Of a stretch of 64,000 nucleotides of DNA, positions 35,667-45,900 are shown piece after piece. Below the pieces are notes generated by a model, which made no database searches, was not told the origin of the DNA, and was given only the letters and a program-made list of their open reading frames with translations. The stretch lies in the NCBI RefSeq assembly GCF_003014595.1, contig NZ_PYGK01000015.1:124001-188000 (forward strand), written 5' to 3'. The stretch is from Chitinophaga ginsengisoli. GTDB lineage: Bacteria > Bacteroidota > Bacteroidia > Chitinophagales > Chitinophagaceae. Numbering within the stretch: position 1 is the stretch's first letter; every line of letters starts with the position of its first letter. Both the position numbers and the translations under genes were made by a program.

Positions 35667-36230
35667 TTATTTTAATGTGTCCAGGGCTACATTGAGTTTA
35701 AGCACGTTCACTTTTGAAGGTCCGGCAATACCCATCAGCGGACGTTCGGTATGATCAGACACCAGTGTCATCAGCTTTGTTTCAGACAGATGACGTACTG
35801 CTGCGATACGTCTTACCTGTATCAGGGCGGCAGCAGGAGAGAGGTCCGGGTCGAGACCGCTGCCGGAAGCCGTTACCAGTTCAGCAGGGATGTCTTCTTT
35901 CTTTACACCAGGGTTATGCGCCAGGAAAGTATCGATACGTTCCTGTACGGTTTTCTGGTAGTCCGGGTTGGAGGCTGCCTTGTTGGAACCTCCTGATCCG
36001 GCGGCATTATAGTTAACGGCAGATGGGCGGCCATTGAAGTATTTATCTTCTGTAAAACGCTGACCTACATTTTCATAACCCACTACTTTACCGTTTACAG
36101 ACACTGTTTCACCTTTTCCCTGTCCAGGGGCAGCTTTGGATACAGCCGCGATCAGGGCAGGATAAAGAACCGCTAACACCAGTACCATGAAGAGGGTCAG
36201 CTTTATTGAAGGCCATATATACTTTTTCAT
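35667..36230 (-). CDS. kdpC: K+-transporting ATPase subunit C
   Basis: A 187-aa protein: one N-terminal membrane helix (about 9-31, LTLFMVLVLAVLYPALI), then the periplasmic/stalk domain with the family marks GQRFTEDKYFNGRPSAVNYN, GSGGSNKAASNPDY and TASGSGLDPDLSPAAALIQVRRIA. KdpC stabilises the KdpFABC complex and raises ATP affinity. Gap to kdpB is 23 bp and to the GNAT 11 bp, all on the minus strand. Confidence 0.98.
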   Translation of the reverse strand: MKKYIWPSIKLTLFMVLVLAVLYPALIAAVSKAAPGQGKGETVSVNGKVVGYENVGQRFTEDKYFNGRPSAVNYNAAGSGGSNKAASNPDYQKTVQERIDTFLAHNPGVKKEDIPAELVTASGSGLDPDLSPAAALIQVRRIAAVRHLSETKLMTLVSDHTERPLMGIAGPSKVNVLKLNVALDTLK

Positions 36231-36253
36231 TGTTGTTTTTGTTTGATCAGTAA

Positions 36254-38308
36254 TTACATGAAAAGGGTCAGGAACAGATCAATGATCTTGATACCTATGA
36301 AAGGAATGATAACGCCACCGAAACCATAGATCAGCAGGTTCCTGCGCAACAGCGCGCTGGCGCCGATAGGTTTGTAGGCCACGCCTTTGAGTGCCAGTGG
36401 GATCAATGCAGGAATGATCAGTGCATTGAAGATCACGGCAGAAAGAATAGCGCTCTCCGGAGACGCGAGATGCATAATGTTGAGTCCCTGCAAAGCCGGA
36501 ATAGCGGTTACAAAAAGTGCTGGTACGATGGCAAAATACTTTGCCACGTCGTTTGCGATGGAAAAGGTAGTAAGTGTACCACGTGTCATCAGTAACTGTT
36601 TACCGATTTCCACGATCTCAATCAGTTTAGTCGGGTCGTTATCGAGGTCCACCATGTTACCGGCTTCTTTCGCCGCCTGGGTACCGCTGTTCATCGCTAC
36701 GCCTACGTCGGCCTGCGCCAGCGCAGGAGCGTCGTTTGTACCGTCGCCCATCATGGCTACCAGTTTACCGCCTTCCTGTTCCTTGCGGATATAGATCATT
36801 TTATCTTCAGGTTTGGCCTCTGCGATGAAGTCGTCCACACCTGCTTTTTCAGCGATATATTTTGCTGTGAGCGGGTTATCGCCTGTCACCATTACTGTCT
36901 TCACACCCATTCTGCGCAGCCGTTCAAAGCGTTCACGTATACCAGGTTTTATAATGTCCTGCAGTTCGATCACACCGATCACTGTTTCGTTACGGCTTAC
37001 TACCAGCGGCGTACCACCATTGGAAGAGATCTCTTTTACTTTCTCTTCTGTTTCGGCGGGGAATTCATGACCAGCTTTCAGTACGATGTGGCGGATGGCA
37101 TCATATGCACCTTTACGAATACGGAGTCCGTTGAGGTTTAATCCGCTGCTACGTGTTTCGGCCGTGAACTCAATAAAGGTGGCTTCTTCACTGGCCAGCT
37201 GGGGCACTTTAATACTCTTTTCTGCCGCCAGTTCTATGATGGATTTACCTTCAGGTGTTTCATCTGCCATAGAGGCCATGGCACAGGCTTCGATGAACTC
37301 TTTCTTACCGACGCCATAGGCAGGCCAGAAGTGAGTGGCTTTACGGTTACCGATGGTGATGGTACCTGTTTTGTCGAGTAGCAGTGTATCCAGGTCGCCG
37401 GCAGTTTCCACCGCCTTACCACTTTTAGTGATAACGTTGGCCCTCAATGCACGGTCCATTCCCGCGATACCGATGGCACTGAGCAGACCACCGATGGTTG
37501 TCGGTATCAGGCAGACAAACAGAGAAACAAAAGCAGCAATGGTGATAGGCGTATTGGCATAATCACCAAAAGGCTTTAAGGTGACACAAACGATGGTGAA
37601 GACCAGCGTAAAGCTTGCCAGCAGGATAGTGAGCGCAATTTCGTTGGGCGTTTTCTGACGGCTGGCGCCTTCTACAAGTGCAATCATTTTATCGAGGAAG
37701 CTTTCACCGGGATCGGTGGTCACGCGTACCTTGATCTTGTCGCTCAATACTTTCGTACCGCCTGTTACGGACGATTTATCACCACCGGATTCACGGATCA
37801 CGGGAGCAGATTCACCGGTAATGGCTGATTCGTCGATAGTAGCCAGACCCTGAATGATCTCACCGTCCATGGGTATCATATCACCCGCTTCACAGATGAA
37901 GAAATCGCCTTTACGTAACTGTGAAGAAGGCACGATCTTGATCTCGTTGGTGTAGATGTCGCCAATTGGCAACACCTTCTTTGCAGGTGTTTCTTCTCTT
38001 GTTTTACGGAGACTTTCTGCCTGTGCCTTACCTCTTGCTTCAGCGATCGCTTCCGCGAAATTGGCAAAGAGAAGGGTCAGCAGCAGGATGATAAACACGG
38101 CGAGGTTGTATCCGAAGGAACCCTGAGATCTATCTCCGGTAATAGTAGTATAGAGTGTAACCACCAGCATGATAGCTGTACCGATCTCCACGGTGAACAT
38201 TACCGGGTTGCGGAACATGATCTTTGGTGAGAGTTTGACAAAGGCCTGCTTTAAAGCACCGCTCACCAGTGCCGGTTCAAAAAGTTTATTATGATTGTGT
38301 TCAGACAT
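36254..38308 (-). CDS. kdpB: K+-transporting P-type ATPase subunit B
   Basis: A 684-aa catalytic subunit from ATG 38308. The frame can be opened three codons earlier at a TTG, but the ATG gives the usual MSEHNHNK-like start. Marks: actuator domain motif ITGES (about 163-167), membrane motif CLIPTTIGGLLSAIG, phosphorylation site LLLDKTGTIT (Asp312), nucleotide-domain motifs KGAYDAIRH and TGDNPLTAKYIAEKAGVDDFIAEA, and the hinge MMGDGTNDAPALAQADVGVAMNSG. All P-type ATPase motifs are intact. It drives high-affinity K+ uptake with KdpA. It lies 82 bp after kdpA. Confidence 0.99.
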   Translation of the reverse strand: MSEHNHNKLFEPALVSGALKQAFVKLSPKIMFRNPVMFTVEIGTAIMLVVTLYTTITGDRSQGSFGYNLAVFIILLLTLLFANFAEAIAEARGKAQAESLRKTREETPAKKVLPIGDIYTNEIKIVPSSQLRKGDFFICEAGDMIPMDGEIIQGLATIDESAITGESAPVIRESGGDKSSVTGGTKVLSDKIKVRVTTDPGESFLDKMIALVEGASRQKTPNEIALTILLASFTLVFTIVCVTLKPFGDYANTPITIAAFVSLFVCLIPTTIGGLLSAIGIAGMDRALRANVITKSGKAVETAGDLDTLLLDKTGTITIGNRKATHFWPAYGVGKKEFIEACAMASMADETPEGKSIIELAAEKSIKVPQLASEEATFIEFTAETRSSGLNLNGLRIRKGAYDAIRHIVLKAGHEFPAETEEKVKEISSNGGTPLVVSRNETVIGVIELQDIIKPGIRERFERLRRMGVKTVMVTGDNPLTAKYIAEKAGVDDFIAEAKPEDKMIYIRKEQEGGKLVAMMGDGTNDAPALAQADVGVAMNSGTQAAKEAGNMVDLDNDPTKLIEIVEIGKQLLMTRGTLTTFSIANDVAKYFAIVPALFVTAIPALQGLNIMHLASPESAILSAVIFNALIIPALIPLALKGVAYKPIGASALLRRNLLIYGFGGVIIPFIGIKIIDLFLTLFM

Positions 38309-38390
38309 ATAATTCAAGTTTTGCGAACAAGGTTGTCACAGGATAATAACCAGACGATTTAGATGTAGGATAGTAACAACGAGGTTTTTA

Positions 38391-40103
38391 TCAAAAGGAC
38401 TGGAAATATTCTGCTATAGGTCCGAGGGTCAGTGCAGGGAAGAAGGCCAGTGCTGCAATGATCATGATCACAGCGTAGGTCATGATACCGAATGTGGCGG
38501 TATCTGTCTGCAATGTACCTGCGGATTCAGGGATATATTTCTTCTTGGCCAGGATACCAGCGATGGCCACCGGACCGATGATAGGAATAAAGCGGCCGAG
38601 TATCATGACTATACCGGTGCTGATATTCCAGAAAATATTGTTGTCAGCCAAACCTTCAAAGCCGGAGCCGTTGTTGGCAGAGGAAGATGTATACTCATAC
38701 AGCATTTCTGAAAATCCGTGATTGGATGGATTGTTGAGCCATGCGGAGGGTTGTACGGACCAGGCTATCTGCGGATGATGTGCCGCAAAGTAGGCTGACA
38801 AGGCAGTACCTACCAGTACCAGGAATGGGTGGAAGAGCGCGATGATAGCGGCGATCTTCATTTCACGGGCCTCTACTTTACGTCCCATAAATTCGGGTGT
38901 ACGTCCTACCATCAGTCCGGAGATGAATACGGCGATGATGAGGAAGATAAAGTAGTTCAGTAAGCCTACACCTTTACCGCCATAGAAACAGTTCGTCATC
39001 ATCCCTAACATCTGCATAGCGCCTGATAGAGGCATGGAGCTGTCGTGCATGGAGTTGACAGAACCTGTAGAAATGATAGTGGTCATTACCTGCCAGTAGG
39101 CGGAAGCGGGTACGCCTATACGTGCTTCCTTACCTTCCATAGCGGTGATGTCTTTCAGTCCCATATGGCTCAGCACCGGGTTGCCGCTTATTTCGGAGAT
39201 GAGGGTTGGGATCATAAACGTCAGCATGCCGATTGTCATGACGCCAAAGATGACATAGCCGAGCTTTCTTCTGCGGATAAAAAATCCGAAGGCAAAGATG
39301 AGTGCCATTGGGAGGATCACCTGTGCGATGATCTCCACCATATTGGTCAGGTAGTTCGGATTTTCCAGCGGGTGTGCTGAGTTGGCACCAAACCATCCGC
39401 CGCCATTGGTACCTAGGTGTTTAATGGCAATCATACCGGCCGCAGGACCTCTGGATACCTGTACGGAATCGCCCTGCATGGTAACAATACTGTCTTTCCC
39501 GTCAAAGCTGGCAGGAGTACCATTGAACACCAGTATGATGGCCATAATAATGCTCAGCGGGAGCAGTATGCGGGTGATCGTTTTGGTGAAGAATACGAAG
39601 AAGTTACCCAGTTTCTCTGTTGTCTTTTCGGCAAAGGCCCTGAACAGCACTGCTACAGCGGCTACACCGGTGGCAGCAGATACGAATTGCAGGAAGGTGA
39701 TAACAAATAGCTGGGAGAAATAGGTAAGTCCGGATTCACCTGAATAGTGTTGCAGGTTACAGTTCACCAGGAAACTGATGGCTGTATTAAATGCCAGGTC
39801 AGGCGTCATATCCGGGTTACCATCCGGATTGAGTGGCAGATGTGACTGGAACAACAGCATAAAGAAGGCGTAGATCAGCCATACCAGGTTAATAGATAAC
39901 AAGGCCGCCATGTGTTGCTTCCAGTTCATCTCTTTATGAGGATCTATCCCGCAGATGCGGAAGATAAAACGTTCCACAGGATTGAGGAAGTCGGTGAAGG
40001 TGCGTTCACCCTGGAATACTTTCGCTATGTATTTACCCAGCGGGAACGCAATCACCAGTGTTATGATAAAGGTGAGGATCACACCTGTTATTTCGCTGTT
40101 CAT
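38391..40103 (-). CDS. kdpA: K+-transporting ATPase subunit A
   Basis: A 570-aa channel-like subunit with ten or so membrane helices and four selectivity-filter loops; the most visible are LVNCNLQHYSGESGLTYFSQ (loop 1) and HLGTNGGGWFGANSAHPLENP (loop 2), then GMMTNCFYGGKGVGLLNY (loop 3) and EYTSSSANNGSGFEGLADN (loop 4). These carry the conserved Gly and Asn that bind K+. KdpA brings K+ from the periplasm to the KdpB ATPase. It starts 17 bp after kdpF. Length is typical. Confidence 0.98.
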   Translation of the reverse strand: MNSEITGVILTFIITLVIAFPLGKYIAKVFQGERTFTDFLNPVERFIFRICGIDPHKEMNWKQHMAALLSINLVWLIYAFFMLLFQSHLPLNPDGNPDMTPDLAFNTAISFLVNCNLQHYSGESGLTYFSQLFVITFLQFVSAATGVAAVAVLFRAFAEKTTEKLGNFFVFFTKTITRILLPLSIIMAIILVFNGTPASFDGKDSIVTMQGDSVQVSRGPAAGMIAIKHLGTNGGGWFGANSAHPLENPNYLTNMVEIIAQVILPMALIFAFGFFIRRRKLGYVIFGVMTIGMLTFMIPTLISEISGNPVLSHMGLKDITAMEGKEARIGVPASAYWQVMTTIISTGSVNSMHDSSMPLSGAMQMLGMMTNCFYGGKGVGLLNYFIFLIIAVFISGLMVGRTPEFMGRKVEAREMKIAAIIALFHPFLVLVGTALSAYFAAHHPQIAWSVQPSAWLNNPSNHGFSEMLYEYTSSSANNGSGFEGLADNNIFWNISTGIVMILGRFIPIIGPVAIAGILAKKKYIPESAGTLQTDTATFGIMTYAVIMIIAALAFFPALTLGPIAEYFQSF

Positions 40104-40120
40104 TAGTAATCGGTTTGAGA

Positions 40121-40201
40121 TCAGAATTTTTCAGGTTTCAGAAGAACATACACCAGGTAAATAAATACGAGGATGGATATTATTAAGAGTAATGTCATCA
40201 T
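40121..40201 (-). CDS. kdpF: K+-transporting ATPase subunit F (26-aa membrane peptide)
   Basis: The minus strand from the ATGATG at 40201 reads a 26-residue peptide (MMTLLLIISILVFIYLVYVL, then LKPEKF and TGA at 40121-40123). It is one membrane helix with the tail pattern YxLxxPEKF seen in KdpF peptides. It lies 17 bp before kdpA, the normal place for kdpF, and is too short for ordinary gene calling. KdpF is thought to stabilise the KdpABC complex. Confidence 0.9.
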   Translation of the reverse strand: MMTLLLIISILVFIYLVYVLLKPEKF

Positions 40202-40211
40202 AGTTATTCAA

Positions 40212-40295
40212 TTATATGTTTTCGAAGAAATCTATTGATTTATAAAAGAGATAAAAGCAAATAAACATGATGAGCAGATAGAGTGCGATAAGCAT
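40212..40295 (-). CDS. 27-aa membrane peptide upstream of kdpF
   Basis: The minus strand from ATG 40295 to TAA 40212-40214 reads MLIALYLLIMFICFYLFYKS followed by IDFFENI. This is one strongly hydrophobic helix (about 1-18) with a short polar tail, ending 10 bp before the kdpF start. Its size and layout resemble KdpF itself but the tail differs. It may be a second small subunit or regulator of the K+ pump. Coding evidence is only the frame, the helix-like composition and the operon position. Confidence 0.6.
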   Translation of the reverse strand: MLIALYLLIMFICFYLFYKSIDFFENI

Positions 40296-40320
40296 ATGAC
40301 GGTGTTTTTTAGATGATAGA

Positions 40321-40680
40321 TTATACGCCCGGCTTCAATACCTGCTGGATGTAGAGGGAAAAGAGCACAGCCGGCATTACCCGCTGTATTTCCAACCATT
40401 CCTGTCGGCTGCAGGACATTCTGAAGCTGGAGAATGAAAAGATGAAAACATTTTCGATGGCGGTTTTCATCAGCTGGTTACCACGGTTGTAGATCTTTTC
40501 AGCAAGTGTCATACAACGTTGTACCTGACGGAGCTGATGCTGTTGCAACATCCTGGCGGTATAGTTAGCCAATACCTTTACAGAGAGGTATGCGCTGCCA
40601 AAAACAGGGGCGCATACTATTTCCTTTTGTATTTCTGGTATTTCATCCGCTATCTGAGCGGCGGCTTCATATTGGTTCAT
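40321..40680 (-). CDS. Unknown 119-aa protein at the head of the kdp operon
   Basis: A helical, soluble protein (MNQYEAAAQIADEIPEIQKE) with a Tyr/Leu-rich middle (SVKVLANYTARMLQQHQLRQVQRCMTLAEKIYNRGNQLMKTAIENVFIFSFS, cited in part) that looks like an alpha-helical repeat or bundle. I do not recognise a named family. It is on the same strand as the 27-aa peptide and kdpFABC, 25 bp upstream of the former, so it is probably the first gene of the operon and may have a regulatory or accessory role in K+ response; this is inferred from position only. Confidence 0.75.
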   Translation of the reverse strand: MNQYEAAAQIADEIPEIQKEIVCAPVFGSAYLSVKVLANYTARMLQQHQLRQVQRCMTLAEKIYNRGNQLMKTAIENVFIFSFSSFRMSCSRQEWLEIQRVMPAVLFSLYIQQVLKPGV

Positions 40681-41004
40681 AGAAAACGATTTACAGGGAT
40701 ATAAAGGCGAATGGCATGCCCGCTTCCGGGAGTTAGATGCCGCTTTGTTTGTAAGCCTTCAGGGGCAAGGAGTTATAATTCTCAGGCACTGGTATGCCAG
40801 CCGGAACGGCTTTCTAAAACCCTCTCATTTTGAGAAACCTTTATCAATTTGGATCAATGCAGACTTTTCCCTGGATATTGGCGCCCCCGGATGTCCGGTT
40901 CACCACCTGATTTGGCTGACAGGCGCCATAGCACTATGTGTTCTTCCGGAATAGTCGTCCATTTGTACTGTGATCGACATTATTCAACGATTCAATCAAA
41001 ACAC
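40681..41004. other. Divergent intergenic region between the kdp operon and the DUF1223 gene
   Basis: About 324 bases that must hold both promoters. I found no TAnnTTTG box in either direction. A small dyad TCTCA/TGAGA (40823-40835) preceded by AAAACCC and followed by AACCTTT may be a terminator-like hairpin of the same kind as at 5705-5719. Confidence 0.5.
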
Positions 41005-41781
41005 ATGAGACCAGTTAACATAATAATTATCAGTTCCGTTTTAGTAGGCCTGCTTATCGGTATGGCCGCATTCGTAAACGTATCAAATGAAAGAATGATG
41101 AAAGATGTACAGAAAGCGAAGGATAGCAAGGGATTCGCTGTTGTGGAGTTGTTCACTTCGGAAGGGTGCTCCAGTTGTCCGCCGGCAGATGCACTGCTGG
41201 AACGTATTCAGCAGGACAATGAGAACAAACAGATCTATATCCTGGCCTTCCATGTTGATTACTGGGACCACCAGGGTTGGAAAGACCGCTTCAGCGATCA
41301 CAGATACTCAGATAGGCAGGGGCAATATGCCAATTGGATGAGGCTTTCCACTGTCTATACACCGCAGGTGGTGATCAATGGTGAAAACGAGTTTGTAGGT
41401 TCAAACGCAAGCGCTATTGTGCAGGCGATCTCGAAAGGGTTGGATGAGCCATCTACAGCCAGCGTAGGTCTGAGTGCCCGGATTGAACAGGGTAAATTAT
41501 ATGTAGGACACCAGGTATCAGGTGTGGGAAAGAATGAAACGTTAGTGCTTGGCCTGGTAGAGAAGGTGGCACACAGTGATGTGAAAGCCGGTGAAAATTC
41601 AGGCAGGAAATTGTCTCACGTGCAGATAGTACGGGATCTGGCACAGGTGGATGTAAACAGTAATAAAGAAGTGGAGATGAAGTTGCCGGTTGGTTTTAAT
41701 GAGAATGATTTCGAGTTGATCGGTTTTGTACAGCGGAATGCAGATGGCAAGATCATAGCAGCAACCAGAAATGAGTTTTAA
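41005..41781 (+). CDS. DUF1223 thioredoxin-like protein
   Basis: A 258-aa protein from ATG 41005. The frame is open upstream to 40849, but a membrane signal starts here (MRPVNIIIISSVLVGLLIGM). The thioredoxin-like domain begins at VVELFTSEGCSSCPPADALL with a CxxC-like pair (Cys55, Cys58) and continues with IYILAFHVDYWDHQGWKDRFS and TVYTPQVVINGENEFVGS, the marks of DUF1223. The second half is a beta-sandwich. The protein is probably anchored in the membrane and faces the periplasm; a redox or stress task is inferred from the CSSC motif. It may be co-transcribed with ohr (59 bp gap). Confidence 0.9.
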   Translation: MRPVNIIIISSVLVGLLIGMAAFVNVSNERMMKDVQKAKDSKGFAVVELFTSEGCSSCPPADALLERIQQDNENKQIYILAFHVDYWDHQGWKDRFSDHRYSDRQGQYANWMRLSTVYTPQVVINGENEFVGSNASAIVQAISKGLDEPSTASVGLSARIEQGKLYVGHQVSGVGKNETLVLGLVEKVAHSDVKAGENSGRKLSHVQIVRDLAQVDVNSNKEVEMKLPVGFNENDFELIGFVQRNADGKIIAATRNEF

Positions 41782-41839
41782 CAGGGCTATTAAAACAACA
41801 AAAGAAAACAATTCAATAAAAGTTAAACATATACAGATC

Positions 41840-42286
41840 ATGGAAAATACAAACAATGGAGTGATCAGTACTCCCAGGATTGACAAAGTATTATATACAG
41901 GTAAGACACATACAACCGGAGGAAGAGAGGGGAAGTCAAGCAGTTCAGATGGACGTCTGGATATCAGGTTATCTTCTCCGGGAAGCACAGATCCAGGTAC
42001 TAATCCCGAGCAACTGTTTGCCGCAGGATGGTCAGCCTGTTTCATGGGCGCGGTTGGTATTGCTGCAGCAAAAGCGAAAGTGACTTTACCGGAAGACTTC
42101 TATGTGAATGCAGAGGTAGACCTGGGTTTATCGGGAGTTGCTTACTTCCTGCAGGCGCGTCTGAATGTGCATTTACCAGGAGTAGACACAGAGGTGGCAA
42201 AATCGCTTTTAGAAACGGCGCATCAGACATGTCCATATTCCAAAGCTATTCATGGAAATATAAAGGTGGAGACCAATCTGATCTAA
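41840..42286 (+). CDS. ohr: Organic hydroperoxide resistance protein (OsmC/Ohr)
   Basis: A 148-aa protein from ATG 41840; the frame is open to 41771, but the family begins near MENTNNG...KVLYTGKTHTTGGREG. Both reactive Cys are present: Cys67 in LFAAGWSACFMGAV and Cys131 in AHQTCPYSKAI. RLSSPGSTDPGTNPEQL is also typical of Ohr. The enzyme reduces organic peroxides in the cytoplasm using dihydrolipoyl-linked electrons. It follows the DUF1223 gene by 59 bp. A MarR-type OhrR regulator is not nearby. Confidence 0.95.
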   Translation: MENTNNGVISTPRIDKVLYTGKTHTTGGREGKSSSSDGRLDIRLSSPGSTDPGTNPEQLFAAGWSACFMGAVGIAAAKAKVTLPEDFYVNAEVDLGLSGVAYFLQARLNVHLPGVDTEVAKSLLETAHQTCPYSKAIHGNIKVETNLI

Positions 42287-42352
42287 ATCGTAATATTTCA
42301 GTGAGGAATATCATATAGATATATGATAGGTGAAGTTGAATGGGGAAACCGG

Positions 42353-42381
42353 AACCATCTCATTTTTGAGATGGTTTTTTG
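42353..42381 (+). terminator. Intrinsic terminator after ohr
   Basis: Perfect 10-bp stem AACCATCTCA/TGAGATGGTT (42353-42362 with 42367-42376) with a TTTT loop, then TTTTGTTTTT. Confidence 0.9.
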
Positions 42382-42989
42382 TTTTTAGGCATTTTCGGGC
42401 TTACGGTATTCAGTATTTTTTCTCTTTAAACGACTTTTTTTTACAGTTGTGAGAAAATATATACTTACAAATTACTCACACCCGCCTATGCTGCCAATCA
42501 ATTAATTAATGAAATAATACACTTAAAAAACCGCTACAATTCTACGTTTCAGACAAAAGAAAATAAATGTTATCGTGACAGTTATGTATACTTGTTATAG
42601 TATTATTGTTTAATATTACATCCGAAATAGATTAAAAGACACCTAGTTTTTAAGAGAGAACCGGAAGCGTTTAGAAAGCATAACCATTTATTTAGTACAG
42701 TGACATTGAAACTTAAGAGACACAGTTTCTAAGAGAGACCAATAGTGTATAGAGAACAACACTATCCCGTACAGTGGCATTGAAGCCTTAAGAGACACAG
42801 TTTCTATGGAGAGAACCGTGGCGTTCAGAGAACCGCCTACGTGCAGCACCGTGGTATTGAAAGACAATGCTGCAGCTGGACACAACCAATAGCAACATTT
42901 GAATGGAATTGTAGCATGTGAACTGAAGCAGTAATAAACCTGTATTTCAATTAAATACTCTATACCCTTGAATTAAAACAGAGCCTATA
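42382..42989. other. Long leader of the giant adhesin gene
   Basis: About 600 AT-rich bases with no credible gene. It contains the three imperfect repeats at 42638-42865. No TAnnTTTG box was found. The minus-strand frame at 42688-42885 lies over the repeats and reads the same peptide twice, so it is not taken as a gene. Confidence 0.5.
42638..42865. repeat. Three imperfect 75-81-bp repeats in the adhesin leader
   Basis: Units begin at 42638, 42719 and 42794 (spacing 81 and 75). Shared words are GACACAGTTTCTAAGAGAGA near the start, TTAGAGAAC in the middle and GTACAGTGGCATTGAA near the end. The third unit is the most degenerate. They lie outside any coding frame. Confidence 0.75.
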
Positions 42990-45900
42990 GTGAAAACTCT
43001 ACCTATTCTGGCGCGCGCGCATTTAATGCGGCTAGGCCTTATATTATCATTATTTATCGGAGCCCCTGTATGGGCCACTCCTGAATGTCCGATTGTGACA
43101 GCAAAGTTCCAGGTAGCAAATGGAACGACTGCTGACAACTCTGCTACGGGCTGGTACCTTGATGCTTCAAAGGTGCTTAGCACAGGCTATTTTGCCGTGA
43201 AATCAAATCGCCTACATGCACAGGAACTGGGAGGGGAAGGCATCTGGTATTCCAAGGTGTTTTCTACTGCTGGTTTTACTGATTGGCAGGCAGCGGTGAA
43301 GGTTTCATCCGAAGGAGATATGAACAGTTCGGAGTATGTAAAGGTCTATTACAAGATAAACGGCGGGAGTGAGATATTACTTGATCAGCGTACCGGTAAT
43401 TTCGGTACCATTGATTTCACATCGCCTTTATTAAATGGCAGTACTGTACAGTTGGTCGTAAAGATCTACAACTATAATAATGGAGGTTCTCAGACTTCCA
43501 AGTATTATATTGAAGAGTACAGGGTGTTTAAAGAAAAGGGGCCTTGTGCAAGTGCAATATCGGTTACAGCGACTGCTGGTAACGGTGGTGTATTGACATG
43601 TGCAAATCCGTCTCTTACTTTATCTGCAAGTTCCACTGCATCCGGCGTTACTTATAGCTGGACGGGACCGGGCAATTTTACTTCCACATCGCAAAATCCT
43701 GTAGTGAGTACTGCAGGTACTTACACTGTTACAGGTACCAATTCGGCTGGTTCCGCTTCTGCGACTGTCACTGTTACCGAAAATAAAACTCCACCGGACC
43801 TGTCTGCGACGGGAGGCACGTTGGCCTGTGGTAGCAGCAGTGTGACATTGAACGCCACATCTTCTGTGAGTGGCGTGCAGTATAGCTGGACGGGGCCTGG
43901 CGGTTATACCAGTACCACGCAGAATCCCACGGTCAGTACTACAGGGACTTATACGGTGACTGTAAGGAATCCGGCTAACGGATGCGTGAACTCGAAGTCG
44001 GTAGAGGTGACTGCTGGCGGTGCTACTCCAACAAATACATGGGTAGAAGACTTTTCTTTATCCAATGGTACCAGTGTTGATAATGGTACTACCGCATGGT
44101 CTGTTCAGACTACTTCGGGCAGTACGTTTTCTGTAGCCAGCAATGAATTTAAAATCAGCGGTATTGGTACGAGTGGTGAAGGTATATGGACATCAGGTTC
44201 CATCAACATCAGCGGTAAAACGAATGTAAGTATATCTATTAATTGTCGGAGTGCCGTGAGTAGTGGTGCGGAGATGAATGATTCAGGCACGTACATGGAT
44301 TATCTGAGGTTCTACTATAAATTGAATGGTGGTTCAGAGGTGTTGTTTGCTGAAAAGAAAGCGGGTATCAATAGTCATAGTACCACCAATTCCACTGTGA
44401 GCATAGCTGGTTTAAGCGGTTCCAATCTTAAGATCGTTGTGAGAGCAAGGGCTTCCGGCTCTGATGAGTTTTATTACTTTGATAATGTGAAGGTGACAGC
44501 GGTTGATCCTGCGGTTACATTAACAACTTCCGTTAGTGGGCCTGTTACCTGTGTCAGTAATGCAACGATCACGGTAACTCCAAGTGGTACTGTATCTTCT
44601 TATGCCTGGACGGGTCCTGACGGATTTACTTCTACTGCGCAGAACCCTGTTGTCAGTAAAGGCGGGGAATACGTTGTGACTGCAACATTACCTTCCGGAT
44701 GTACTGTGTCAGCATCTGCGACAGTAAGCGAAAATAAAACAGCACCCGATGTAACAGCAAACGGCGCTGCATTGGGATGTATGACGAGTGTGACGTTGAG
44801 TGCAAGTTCTTCGGTAGCCAATGCAACATATAGTTGGACGGGCCCCAATAATTTTACCAGCACATCCCAGAATCCTTCTGTGAGTGCTACCGGTACTTAT
44901 ACTGTTACAGTAAGGGATCCTGCAAATGGATGTACTGCGTCAACGTCTGTACAGGTATCCGGAGGAACATCTGCACCAACTGCTTTCTGGCTGGAGGACT
45001 TTACGATGGCGAATGGTACTACCGTAGATAATGGCAGCACGCCATGGACGCTGGAAAGCACCGGCGGTGGTACTGTATCCGTGCAAAATAATGAGTTTAA
45101 AGTCACTAATGCAGCGGCGGAAGCAAAATGGAGCTCAGGCGTAATTGACATTTCCGGTAAGAGGGATGTGATTATATCTGCAGACCTGAGAAGTGAAGCG
45201 GTAGGAAGCAATGTGTTTGAAGATGATGATTACATCAGCGTATACTATAAATTGAATGGTGGCGCTGAAACGTTGGTATATAATGATGTAGCAGGTATCG
45301 GGACAAGCACCGGTGGTACTGCAAGGATCAGTATTGCTTCTGCTGCGTTGAACGGTAGTACGCTGCAGGTGATTATCAGGGCAAGGAATTCGAGTACTAA
45401 CGAGATATACTACTTTGATAATGTGAAACTGACGGGTGCTGATAAAGGTAGTTCCGGCGGCTTGACAGCCACTGCCTCTGTAACGGATTCGCTTACCTGT
45501 ACCAAGACCTCCGTGAATTTGTCTGGTGCTTCAAATGCCAGCGGCGTTACTTACGCCTGGAGTGGTCCTGGTAACTTTACATCCTCAGCGCAGAATCCTG
45601 CAGTAACAGTTGCTGGTGATTACATATTAACTGTTTCGAATGGCTCCGGTTGTTCCGGTAAAGATACGGTGACAGTGATAGCTAATACTGTGGTACCGAC
45701 TGCATCTGCTGGTGTAAGTGGTCCGCTGAGTTGTGCTACTTCCACTGTGACCTTGTCTGCAAGTTCTGAAACTGCAGGTGTGACTTATGGCTGGACTGGC
45801 CCTAATGGCTTTACGTCTACCTTACAGAGTCCTGTAGTGAGTGTGGCAGGTACGTATACATTGACAGTTACCAATCCTGCGAATGGCTGTAAGAATACAG

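Noticed and set aside
38309..38317. TTG start for kdpB three codons upstream
   Set aside because: The ATG at 38308 matches the usual start of the family and needs no rare codon.
42688..42885. 65-aa minus-strand frame in the adhesin leader
   Set aside because: It reads the non-coding repeats and repeats its own peptide (ETVSLK twice); no initiation context.
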